Part shown: positions 1-6,263 of the stretch, in pieces
Numbering within the stretch: the stretch's first letter is position 1
Layout of the letters: every line of letters begins with the position of its first letter
DNA from: COE1 sp964387365
Lineage (GTDB): Bacteria; Bacillota; Clostridia; Lachnospirales; Lachnospiraceae
NCBI GenBank assembly: GCA_964387365.1
Contig: CAYLWP010000019.1
Location: 1-25,270 of the forward strand
DNA: 25,270 bases
Direction: 5' to 3'
Translations under genes and position numbers: made by a program
Notes under the pieces: generated by a model
Told to the model about the DNA's origin: nothing
The model's database searches: none
What the model saw: only the letters and a program-made list of their open reading frames with translations

Positions 1-386
1 CAAGCACGTACCACGATTCCCGGATGCTTCTTCTGTACTTCACTTGCAATGGATTCAATATCAGTACCGATAAAATCATCCATACATGGCACAAATAAAA
101 ATAGCACTTTTATCGATTTATCCTTACTAAGAAGCTCATCTGCTCCCTCTAAAATCAAATTGTCATATCCCGAAACAATATCTGCCGGTGTAATATAAAG
201 ATAAGAGGTTCTATCCTTATACCCATGCTGCATGGCACCTAACGCACCATGACGAAAACACGCGGACGGACAGATAAACATCTGATGACTTTCCGGTATT
301 AAGGCTACGACTCTGATAATTCCCCAGCCGCCATGTCCCGGTGAGGAATACTGCAAGGTCTTTTCAAAACAATGATTTAAACACAT
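1..386 (-). CDS. Nitrogenase component 1-like oxidoreductase, partial (N-terminal 128 residues)
   Basis: Reading the minus strand from the ATG at 386 gives an open frame that leaves the window at base 1 with its C-terminal part missing. Seen: cysteines at 2, 6, 39, 43 and 101; a CPSAC motif (39-43); a DIVSGYDNL segment near 70-78; and VPCMDDFIGTDI near 99-110. The last resembles the cysteine-containing strand before 'IGDDI' in NifD/NifE/BchN-type subunits. Family knowledge: these proteins receive electrons from a NifH-like Fe protein and reduce a bound cofactor or tetrapyrrole. The start overlaps the end of the NifH-like gene by 10 bp, so the two are translationally coupled. The N-terminus is short and the usual GPxGC pattern is replaced by SPGHGGWG, so this is not NifD proper. 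Assignment to the superfamily is fairly sure; the substrate is unknown. Confidence 0.75.
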   Translation of the reverse strand, partial: MCLNHCFEKTLQYSSPGHGGWGIIRVVALIPESHQMFICPSACFRHGALGAMQHGYKDRTSYLYITPADIVSGYDNLILEGADELLSKDKSIKVLFLFVPCMDDFIGTDIESIASEVQKKHPGIVVRA

Positions 387-1156
387 TTCTCTAATTCATT
401 CCTTTCGCATATATCCATAATTTTCCTTGCACATTCCTTGTAATCCTCTGCGATATCCGCATCCGGTAATGCTTCGATTACGGTCTGTCCCAAGTCCTCT
501 GCTCTCTGTACTGCATCACTTCTTCTTATCTTCTGAATGACGGTATGGCCTTCTTCCTTTGCGAACTGCTTCACGATTTTATCCTCATTCTCAACCTTTC
601 TCTCGTTCAGAAGGATACCGGAAACCTTTGCATATCCTCTGTTTTTAAAGTTATCTACCGCTCTTGAGATGTTGGAGGCTGCAAATAATGCCATCATTTC
701 ACCGCTGGTTACGATAAAAATATGCTCCGCATAGCCATCACGAATCGGCATGGCAAAGCCACCGCACACTACGTCTCCCAATACGTCATATAAAACAATA
801 TCCGGCTTATATACTTCAAAAGCATCTAACTCTTCGAGCTTCTGCAGTGCTGAAATGATACCAAGACCCGCACAGCCGATTCCCGGTGTCGGACCGCCTG
901 CCTCCACACAAAGAATATCGTTAAAGCCCTTGAATACAATATCTTCTAACTCGACTCCGTCCGCTCCCTTTTCCCTGAGCTGGTCAAGAACGGTCGGAAT
1001 CTTCACTCCTCCCATGACACATTTGGTAGAATCTGCCTTAGGGTCACACCCGATTTGCATAACGCGGTAGCCCATCCTACTAAGTGCTGCTGACAAATTA
1101 GATGTGGTGGTTGACTTTCCGATACCGCCCTTTCCGTAAATTGCAATTTTAACCAT
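377..1156 (-). CDS. NifH/BchL-like Fe protein (nitrogenase-like reductase ATPase)
   Basis: The 259-residue protein has the complete Fe-protein core: a P-loop GKGGIGKST at 8-16, the CDPKADST segment at 37-44, a first cluster cysteine at 95 in GIGCAGLG, and DVLGDVVCGGF with the second cluster cysteine at 131. Family knowledge: the homodimer holds one 4Fe-4S cluster and passes electrons to a component-1 partner with ATP hydrolysis. The residue matching the ADP-ribosylated arginine of classical NifH (GCAGRG) is Leu98 here. No nifD, nifK or other nif gene is recognisable, although the partner gene is only partly in view. This is therefore a nitrogenase-like paralogue rather than a dinitrogenase reductase. 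A clear AGGAG lies 7 nt before the ATG. It has its own promoter (1272-1301) and palindromic leader (1204-1269), and the partner gene overlaps its 3' end. Fe protein identity is very likely; the role is unknown. Confidence 0.9.
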   Translation of the reverse strand: MVKIAIYGKGGIGKSTTTSNLSAALSRMGYRVMQIGCDPKADSTKCVMGGVKIPTVLDQLREKGADGVELEDIVFKGFNDILCVEAGGPTPGIGCAGLGIISALQKLEELDAFEVYKPDIVLYDVLGDVVCGGFAMPIRDGYAEHIFIVTSGEMMALFAASNISRAVDNFKNRGYAKVSGILLNERKVENEDKIVKQFAKEEGHTVIQKIRRSDAVQRAEDLGQTVIEALPDADIAEDYKECARKIMDICERNELEKCV

Positions 1157-1203
1157 GATAAATCTCCTGTATATTTATTCAATTAACCGGTTTTATACGC
1201 TCT

Positions 1204-1221
1204 GACTAATTTGTATTAGTC
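1204..1221. repeat. Small palindrome in the nifH-like leader
   Basis: GACTAAT (1204-1210) and ATTAGTC (1215-1221) form perfect 7-bp arms around a 4-base spacer. The site lies between the likely transcription start of the Fe-protein gene and its ribosome binding site. It shares the TTAGT core with sequences around the neighbouring 26-bp palindrome, so it could be a second operator half or a weak leader hairpin. Confidence 0.5.
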
Positions 1222-1243
1222 GTTACTAACCTATGTGTAAAAT

Positions 1244-1269
1244 AGAAGGTTAGAACCAGCTAACCTTCT
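1244..1269. promoter_or_regulatory. Palindromic operator-like element at the start site of the nifH-like operon
   Basis: Perfect 10-bp arms AGAAGGTTAG (1244-1253) and CTAACCTTCT (1260-1269) flank a 6-base spacer. The element starts just downstream of the predicted -10 box (1272-1277), so the transcription start near 1265 falls inside it. That position suits a repressor operator. It could instead be the terminator of the upstream lipoprotein-ECF operon, but no T-run follows it on the minus strand. The regulator is unknown. Confidence 0.6.
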
Positions 1270-1271
1270 TG

Positions 1272-1301
1272 ATACTAACATAGCAATCTATTTTATGTCA
1301 A
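1272..1301 (-). promoter_or_regulatory. Predicted promoter of the nifH-like operon
   Basis: On the minus strand a perfect -35 TTGACA (1296-1301) is followed after 18 bp by TAGTAT (1272-1277, 4 of 6 matches) with a TG just upstream. It lies in the 155-bp gap between the ECF gene and the Fe-protein gene, so the nitrogenase-like pair need not be driven by the B12 riboswitch promoter. Confidence 0.65.
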
Positions 1302-1311
1302 TGCATTTTTG

Positions 1312-1815
1312 TTAAAATTTGGTATTTCTACTTGTCCGTTTCAACACCGACGCAATCGGTACAATCAGAAGCCCGGCAAAAAAATTACTGACTCCATGGA
1401 TACAGTCATAGGGAAGTCCCGCAACAATCCATGCAACCATTCCCTCAAAGCTTAACCCAAACATAAGCGCCTGCGCCGGTGCATAAAGTGTTCCGAATAA
1501 AAATCCATGCAGCGCACATACAAGCATATATACAAGTCTGTTTGCTTTCTTGGGCAACAGCATCACGACTGCCCAAAGCACCGTCCATATATAGAGATAC
1601 GGAATCCACCACATGGAAAATCCGGCAAACAGTCCGTTCAGCAGTACATAAACATAAATCGGATAAAGTGCCTTTTTGCGGAATGCAATGGTATATGCTA
1701 TCGTCAAAGCACCCAGTAAATGAATATTGGGCAGGAATTCCATAAGCAGCTTGGAGCAGTACATAACTGCTCCAAGCATACCAAATAACGTAAGTTCTCT
1801 AGCATTCAGTTTCAT
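1312..1815 (-). CDS. ECF transporter S component (putative corrinoid/B12 binding)
   Basis: A 167-residue, very hydrophobic protein with about five to six membrane segments and the opening MKLNARELTLFGMLGAVMY, typical of substrate-binding S components of energy-coupling factor transporters. Family knowledge: S components bind a vitamin or metal and dock on a shared EcfA-EcfA'-EcfT module, which is absent here and presumably encoded elsewhere. Its start codon shares one base with the stop of the upstream lipoprotein gene (TAATG), so translation is coupled. Because the pair lies behind a cobalamin-type riboswitch, cobalamin or a precursor is the most likely substrate; this is inferred from context and not visible in the protein. 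Confidence 0.8.
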   Translation of the reverse strand: MKLNARELTLFGMLGAVMYCSKLLMEFLPNIHLLGALTIAYTIAFRKKALYPIYVYVLLNGLFAGFSMWWIPYLYIWTVLWAVVMLLPKKANRLVYMLVCALHGFLFGTLYAPAQALMFGLSFEGMVAWIVAGLPYDCIHGVSNFFAGLLIVPIASVLKRTSRNTKF

Positions 1816-2270
1816 TATTTTTCAACCTTGAAGGAATAGGTTTCTCCGGCAGTAATCGGGGTGACGTCAACTCCCGTAACGGCATATTCACCATTTACAT
1901 AGAACGCCCAGTAGGTACCGTCTGTGTTAAAGTCTGCAAGAATACCGTTAACTTTTTTAACATACAGTCCGTACTGACCTTCGTCGCCTTCAATCAGCCC
2001 ACACTCCAGCAATGCTTCTCCGATCATCTCTTTATCAGTATGAACCTCAAAGCTTGTCTTAGTTCCTTCCTTATCCGTTACGGTAAAGGTAAACTGTGTT
2101 TTACCTTCGCCCAATACGGTAGCTTCAGCAGAAACATCTGCATTGGTTGATGTCTCCTGTGAGGTTTTGTCATTACATCCGGTTGTAATCAATGCCATAG
2201 CCGCAATCAGCAACATACAAAGGATTAATGACACTCTTTGTCTTAATTGTGACAATCTTGTCATTTTCAT
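1815..2270 (-). CDS. DUF4430 (transcobalamin-like C-terminal domain) lipoprotein
   Basis: The start at 2270 was chosen because AGGAG (2279-2283) sits 8 nt before it; the open frame extends further upstream into leader RNA. The 151-residue protein opens with a basic, hydrophobic signal ending in a lipobox (ITTGC) and a polar linker rich in T, S and E. The C-terminal 90 residues carry the DUF4430 pattern: GEALLECGLIEGDEG, GLYVKKVNGI, YWAFYVNGEY and the closing TPITAGETYSFKV. Family knowledge: this fold matches the C-terminal domain of transcobalamin/intrinsic factor and is common in Gram-positive surface proteins. Anchored outside the membrane and coupled to an ECF S component behind a cobalamin riboswitch, it probably captures corrinoids for uptake. 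The family call is strong; the ligand is inferred. Confidence 0.85.
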   Translation of the reverse strand: MKMTRLSQLRQRVSLILCMLLIAAMALITTGCNDKTSQETSTNADVSAEATVLGEGKTQFTFTVTDKEGTKTSFEVHTDKEMIGEALLECGLIEGDEGQYGLYVKKVNGILADFNTDGTYWAFYVNGEYAVTGVDVTPITAGETYSFKVEK

Positions 2271-2342
2271 TCGTTTATCTCCTTTATATTCTATTCCCTT
2301 ATCAGCCGGCACTCGCGGCTCTCTTTTCAGATCTAAGGTTAT

Positions 2343-2502
2343 GTGCTTACGGATATTTCGACTTAGCACTTTGCAAATCCACCTTCTCGGATTCCTCCAA
2401 TGGTATTTCCCTAATCTGCGGCATTAGGTAGGATTTGCCGATTATAACGTGCATCACGGCGACGGGCTCGTACAGGACTTTCACCTGTTTCCCCACAAGC
2501 AA
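2343..2502 (-). ncRNA. Cobalamin-type riboswitch
   Basis: The minus-strand leader shows the core of a cobalamin aptamer: GGGGAA, then the hairpin ACAGG-TGAAAGT-CCTGT, then ACGAGCCCGTCGCCGTGA, matching the conserved segment GGTGAAA..CC..GC..CCCGCCACTG. The B12-box-like AAGTCGAAATATCCGTAAGC closes it (2345-2364). The 5' GCTTGTGG (2493-2500) can pair fully with the 3' CCGTAAGC (2345-2352), with two wobbles, to form helix P1. A promoter ends just upstream. No terminator with a T-run lies between the aptamer and the lipoprotein start; a short hairpin AGCCG/CGGCT (2304-2320) lies close to the ribosome binding site, so control of translation is more likely than attenuation. A genome search with the Rfam cobalamin models would settle the subclass. 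Confidence 0.88.
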
Positions 2503-2509
2503 CATTGCT

Positions 2510-2538
2510 ATCATAATACGGATTATAGCTATCGTCAA
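2510..2538 (-). promoter_or_regulatory. Promoter of the riboswitch-lipoprotein-ECF operon
   Basis: TTGACG (2533-2538), a 17-bp spacer and TATGAT (2510-2515) on the minus strand predict a transcript start near 2503, a few bases before helix P1 of the riboswitch. Confidence 0.75.
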
Positions 2539-2550
2539 GAACGAATCGCA

Positions 2551-3729
2551 TCATAATTTTACGAAGTATTTAACTATCTTCTCGACAATTTTATATACCG
2601 GTCCCTCCAGCTCTTTTCTTGCGTTTTTTAGTTCCTTTCGTACCTCAATATGCTGCGGACAGTGCTGCTCGCACTTACCACACTCCACGCATTGCGATGC
2701 CGAGGTAGCATCCTTACGCACTAAGGTACACATCATATATTCAAATAATGCTCTGAATTTACCATCTGAAGCACAGGTATTATATGCTGAGAATATTCCC
2801 GGTATATCTACCTGCTTCGGACATGGCATACAGTATCTGCAGCCAGTGCAGCCCACCTTCATTTTTTCATTGATTACCGCTACTACTTCCTTCAGCAATG
2901 CTTCATCCTTTTCGGTTAATTCTCCCGCATAACAGTTAGATGCACTTTTCACATTTTCCTGTATCATTTCCAAGGAGTTCATACCAGAAAGCACACAGGT
3001 AACCTCCGGCTGATTCCATAGCCAGCGAAAAGCCCATTCCGCCGGAGTACGCTTGATTTCATAGTCTGCAAACCGTTTTCTTGCCTTATCAGGAAGGTTA
3101 TTTACCAGTCTTCCGCCACGAAGCGGTTCCATGATAATAACAGGAATTCCCTTTGAGGCGGCATATTGCAGTCCTGTACGACCAGCCTGCGAATGTTCAT
3201 CCAGATAATTATACTGAATCTGACAAAAATCCCAGTCATAAGCATCAAGCAACTGACAGAACATATCCGAATTTCCATGATAAGAAAATCCAATCTGACG
3301 AATGACACCGGATTCCTTTTTCTCCCGAATCCAATCCCCGATTCCTATACTCAGCAAACGCTCCCAAGTCTTTATATCGGATAACATATGCATCAGATAA
3401 TAATCAATATAATCTGTCCGAAGTCTCTTTAATTCTTCCCCGAAGCACTGTTCTGCCTGCGCTCTGGATTTGATTAAGAAATGCGGAAGCTTGGTTGCAA
3501 TATTGACTTTTTCACGAATCCCGTTTTTCTCAAATATTTTACCTACCGCTGTCTCATTACCGGGATAAACAAAGGCTGTATCATAGTAATTGATTCCTGC
3601 CTCGTAAGCTGCCATGATTTCACGTTCTGCCTTATCCATATCCACAATTCCCGCGGTCTGCGAAAAGCGCATGCAACCGTATCCAAGCACTGAAATCTTA
3701 TTCCCGTATTTATCATTACGATACTGCAT
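2551..3729 (-). CDS. Aldo/keto reductase with C-terminal 4Fe-4S ferredoxin-like domain (COG1453 type)
   Basis: The ATG at 3729 was chosen because GGAGG lies about 8 nt upstream; the longer open frame to 3792 has no such site. The 392-residue protein has an AKR barrel at residues 1-280 with the catalytic tetrad Asp50 (YYDTA), Tyr55, Lys80 (ATKLP) and His114 (YLMH). A C-terminal region carries two cysteine motifs, CTGCRYCMPC near 293 and CVECGKCEQHC near 350, which read as binding 4Fe-4S clusters. Family knowledge: these cytoplasmic oxidoreductases are widespread in anaerobes and physiological substrates are mostly unknown. It looks monocistronic; no terminator is visible before the riboswitch promoter downstream. 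The family call is strong, the substrate is not known. Confidence 0.9.
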   Translation of the reverse strand: MQYRNDKYGNKISVLGYGCMRFSQTAGIVDMDKAEREIMAAYEAGINYYDTAFVYPGNETAVGKIFEKNGIREKVNIATKLPHFLIKSRAQAEQCFGEELKRLRTDYIDYYLMHMLSDIKTWERLLSIGIGDWIREKKESGVIRQIGFSYHGNSDMFCQLLDAYDWDFCQIQYNYLDEHSQAGRTGLQYAASKGIPVIIMEPLRGGRLVNNLPDKARKRFADYEIKRTPAEWAFRWLWNQPEVTCVLSGMNSLEMIQENVKSASNCYAGELTEKDEALLKEVVAVINEKMKVGCTGCRYCMPCPKQVDIPGIFSAYNTCASDGKFRALFEYMMCTLVRKDATSASQCVECGKCEQHCPQHIEVRKELKNARKELEGPVYKIVEKIVKYFVKL

Positions 3730-3836
3730 TTCCCACTCCTCCATCCATTTATACTTACTTTTGCCCTGTGCAGAAACAAGAGGTTCTCGCACAATTTGTA
3801 CTCACCATTTGTGTTAATTATCTGAATTTTGTATGC

Positions 3837-3842
3837 ATTATA
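3837..3842 (-). promoter_or_regulatory. Possible extended -10 promoter for the aldo/keto reductase
   Basis: The minus strand reads TGTTATAATG with TATAAT at 3837-3842 and an upstream TG. No good -35 lies 17 bp upstream, so this would be an extended -10 promoter with a leader of about 100 nt. Confidence 0.45.
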
Positions 3843-3894
3843 ACACAATTAACTGCGATTGACTATTACAGGATTATAAAAAATCCACGCAAAG

Positions 3895-3930
3895 AAACGG
3901 GATTACGTGCTTTCACACGTAACCCCGTTT
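3895..3930 (-). terminator. Rho-independent terminator of the beta-helix glycosidase gene
   Basis: Arms 3895-3909 and 3916-3930 pair over 15 bp with a single G-U wobble when read on the minus strand, with a 6-nt loop. A T-rich stretch (CTTT, later ATTTTTT) follows. It lies just after the stop of the gene ending at 3962; on the plus strand the same position is a mismatch. Confidence 0.75.
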
Positions 3931-3961
3931 ATATACTTTCATAAATCCTTACAGAAATAAA

Positions 3962-6007
3962 TTATTTCTTTCTGATTGTAATCTTATCAAGGTTTGGAGC
4001 CCACTCATCTACAGCACCGTTATCAAGCTTAATTGTGTTGCTACCCTTATTAAGCTTAATCTCAACAGTCTTCTTAGAAATGTCATTCCAATTATCATCA
4101 GAACAAGCAACCTTCGTTGCATTACCACTATTAACTGTCAGATAGAAGTTACGGTCACCCTTTAATAAGAAGTAAATATCTAAGTAATATGTTCCTGCAG
4201 AATCTGCGTCTACAGTGAATGTAACCTTACCGTTAGTCTTACCATCTCCACCGATGTTTCCTACAATCTTTCCGCCTGAAGCCTTGCTCTTATCAACAAC
4301 CTCTGCTCCGCCTGCAATCTTTGCCTTCTCAGCTTCATAGGTCTTAGTTGAAGAGCTGCTTGAGCTTCCTGAGCTGTTGTACTTAACATTAGAGATGTAA
4401 GAACCATGCTGGATATAGTCATCATAGTTGCTTGATGTAATCTTCTTTCCTTTAATCTGAAGATTTGTAATAGTTACGTTCTTTACATAAGAATTAGCAC
4501 CTTCAGAACCCTGGATAATTGCAGGATACTTGCTGTTATACTCTTCGAACTTACAGTTCTTTACAGTTACGCCATCAACAACTGCGCCCTTGTTTCCGCC
4601 ACTGTTTCTGGTCCAGATAACGAATGGAGCTGCTCTAAACTGTCCGCCGCTTCCTGTATGTGTATTAAGCTTCTGTGTACGGATATTTTCAAATGTAATA
4701 TTGTACCAGTCACCATCACCTGTATCATGAGCTACAGTAAATCCTCTGTATCCCTGGATAACGTCGATGTTCTTGAACTTGATGTTCTCAACTTTACCTC
4801 TTGCCTGCATACCAACCTTACATCCTGCACCACCGTGAGCAAATGCAACACCTGCTTCGATTGTGTAGTTCTTCATTGTGTAGTTGGAATCGCTTGCCTT
4901 TGGACAGAATACGTCATCACCACAAATACCTAAAGATTCTCCGATATATACATCCTGACAGGATACGAAGTCATATCCGTCTGTATGGATGAACTTGTAA
5001 TCTGCTAATAACTTAACGTTCTTGATTGTGATGTTCTTAGATCTCTGTACACAGAATGTCCATCCTGCAGAGTCCTTAACTGTAACACCGTCCATAACGA
5101 ATCCGTTTGCGCCGTCACCGTCAATGATACCCTTTCTGAAGTCATCCCAACCATCCTTGGAATTGTTACCGTTAGACTTTGCATCTACGAGTGCGATAGA
5201 GTTTCCGTCGATAACACCGCGTCCAACGATTGCGAAGTTCTTGGAATTCTTAATATCGATATCACGTCTACCCTGTCTTCCGTTTTCACCGGAATCATTC
5301 CATGTATAGTCGTTTCTGTTTCCGCTACCTCTTAAGAAAGCACCTTCTGCAAGGTAAAGTGTAACGTTATCTCTTCCATCGATGTAAACAATCTTGTAAA
5401 CACCCTTAGGAACTACAACAGTACCGCCGCCCTTCTTGCTCATGTCATTGATAGCCTTCTGGATAGCAGAGGAAGCATTCTTCTTACCTGTCTTGTCTGC
5501 GTTGTAAGGAGAATCTGTTACTGTTACCTTATTCTTTACATCAAGATACTTGTCATAGTTTGGCTTAGGATCACATGCGATAACCATAAGCTTCTCTGAG
5601 CTGCCTACCTTAGCCTTCAGGATGATATATCTTGATCCTGCCTGCTTTAAGCTGAACTTGATTGTTGCGCCGGACTTGGATGCATCCATTCCGTAGCTGT
5701 GTGGGCTTAAGTCGTAACTACTGATGTTACCGCCCTTAGATTTAATTTCGAAAGAAGCTGTTCCTTCATATGCAAGATGAGCATAGGAGAACTCTCCGCC
5801 TCTTCCCTCGAAATATGTTACTACATCAACGCTCTTACCATCAACCTTTAATGAGAAATCATCACTGGTCTTTTCATAAGAAGCCTTGTCGTACGCATTA
5901 AAATAGCTGGCTGCTTCAACGTTCAAGCTGTTGCCGGCAAAAACGGTTGCGGCTACTACTAATGCTGTCGTCACTACTTTGGTCAATAAGCCTTTTAAAC
6001 CCTTCAT
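3962..6007 (-). CDS. Secreted right-handed beta-helix glycosidase (clan GH-N, GH28/GH49-like) with C-terminal CBM6/35-type module
   Basis: Start 6007 is set by GGAGG 4 nt upstream. The 681-residue protein has a signal peptide (about 1-32, likely cut near VEA-A), an N-terminal beta-sandwich (about 33-148), a beta-helix of repeated NITIKNV-type rungs (about 165-550), a Ser-rich linker and a carbohydrate-binding module beginning at TYEAEKA and ending in DKITIRK. Likely active-site elements are HTDGYD (341-346), paralleling GH28 NTDGID, and GDD (363-365). The GH28 GHG and RIK motifs are absent; a GGAGCKVGMQ stretch instead recalls GH49 dextranases. The substrate could be pectin or an alpha-glucan and is not decidable by eye. 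It is monocistronic, with a long AT-rich leader and a terminator. It acts outside the cell on polysaccharide. Confidence 0.8.
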   Translation of the reverse strand: MKGLKGLLTKVVTTALVVAATVFAGNSLNVEAASYFNAYDKASYEKTSDDFSLKVDGKSVDVVTYFEGRGGEFSYAHLAYEGTASFEIKSKGGNISSYDLSPHSYGMDASKSGATIKFSLKQAGSRYIILKAKVGSSEKLMVIACDPKPNYDKYLDVKNKVTVTDSPYNADKTGKKNASSAIQKAINDMSKKGGGTVVVPKGVYKIVYIDGRDNVTLYLAEGAFLRGSGNRNDYTWNDSGENGRQGRRDIDIKNSKNFAIVGRGVIDGNSIALVDAKSNGNNSKDGWDDFRKGIIDGDGANGFVMDGVTVKDSAGWTFCVQRSKNITIKNVKLLADYKFIHTDGYDFVSCQDVYIGESLGICGDDVFCPKASDSNYTMKNYTIEAGVAFAHGGAGCKVGMQARGKVENIKFKNIDVIQGYRGFTVAHDTGDGDWYNITFENIRTQKLNTHTGSGGQFRAAPFVIWTRNSGGNKGAVVDGVTVKNCKFEEYNSKYPAIIQGSEGANSYVKNVTITNLQIKGKKITSSNYDDYIQHGSYISNVKYNSSGSSSSSSTKTYEAEKAKIAGGAEVVDKSKASGGKIVGNIGGDGKTNGKVTFTVDADSAGTYYLDIYFLLKGDRNFYLTVNSGNATKVACSDDNWNDISKKTVEIKLNKGSNTIKLDNGAVDEWAPNLDKITIRKK

Positions 6008-6174
6008 AAAACCTCCATAATTTCTAAAACTTTCCTTGGTTACATAATAGTTATACCGCAAAGTTGCCCAATTTGGATATGTTCTATTTACGGGTTTTTA
6101 TGTACTTTTTTTGGTTCGTAACATTTTTTTCATACTTTTTTCACATATTTTTTCCCAAATGCCAAATTATGCAC

Positions 6175-6191
6175 AATACACGTTGTGTATT
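6175..6191. promoter_or_regulatory. Palindrome upstream of the beta-helix glycosidase gene
   Basis: AATACAC (6175-6181), a 3-base centre and GTGTATT (6185-6191) form a perfect 17-bp palindrome in the 256-bp gap before the secreted glycosidase. Size and placement suit an operator for a carbohydrate-responsive regulator. The rest of the gap is AT-rich with no gene; a possible -35 TTGACT lies near 6217-6222 on the minus strand, but no convincing -10 goes with it. Confidence 0.45.
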
Positions 6192-6225
6192 TTGTACAAT
6201 GTGCACTAAGTATTTTAAGTCAATA

Positions 6226-6261
6226 AACAGTTAATATGGAAAATTGTACAAATTAACTGTT
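6226..6261 (-). terminator. Terminator-like hairpin after rlmD
   Basis: AACAGTTAAT (6226-6235) and ATTAACTGTT (6252-6261) form perfect 10-bp AT-rich arms around a 16-nt loop, starting three bases after the rlmD stop codon. The stem is weak and only TTTATTG follows, so efficiency is doubtful. Confidence 0.4.
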
Positions 6262-6263
6262 AA

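Noticed and set aside
750..1070. Plus-strand open frame opposite the NifH-like gene
   Set aside because: It is a shadow of a well-supported coding gene with no ribosome binding site or family similarity.
1244..1269. Terminator of the lipoprotein-ECF operon
   Set aside because: The stem is strong but is followed by ATTTTACACA, not a T-run, and a -35/-10 pair directly upstream puts the start site inside it; kept as operator-like instead.
2347..2538. 63-residue minus-strand open frame
   Set aside because: It lies inside the riboswitch and its promoter; the conserved RNA elements explain the sequence better and no ribosome binding site is present.
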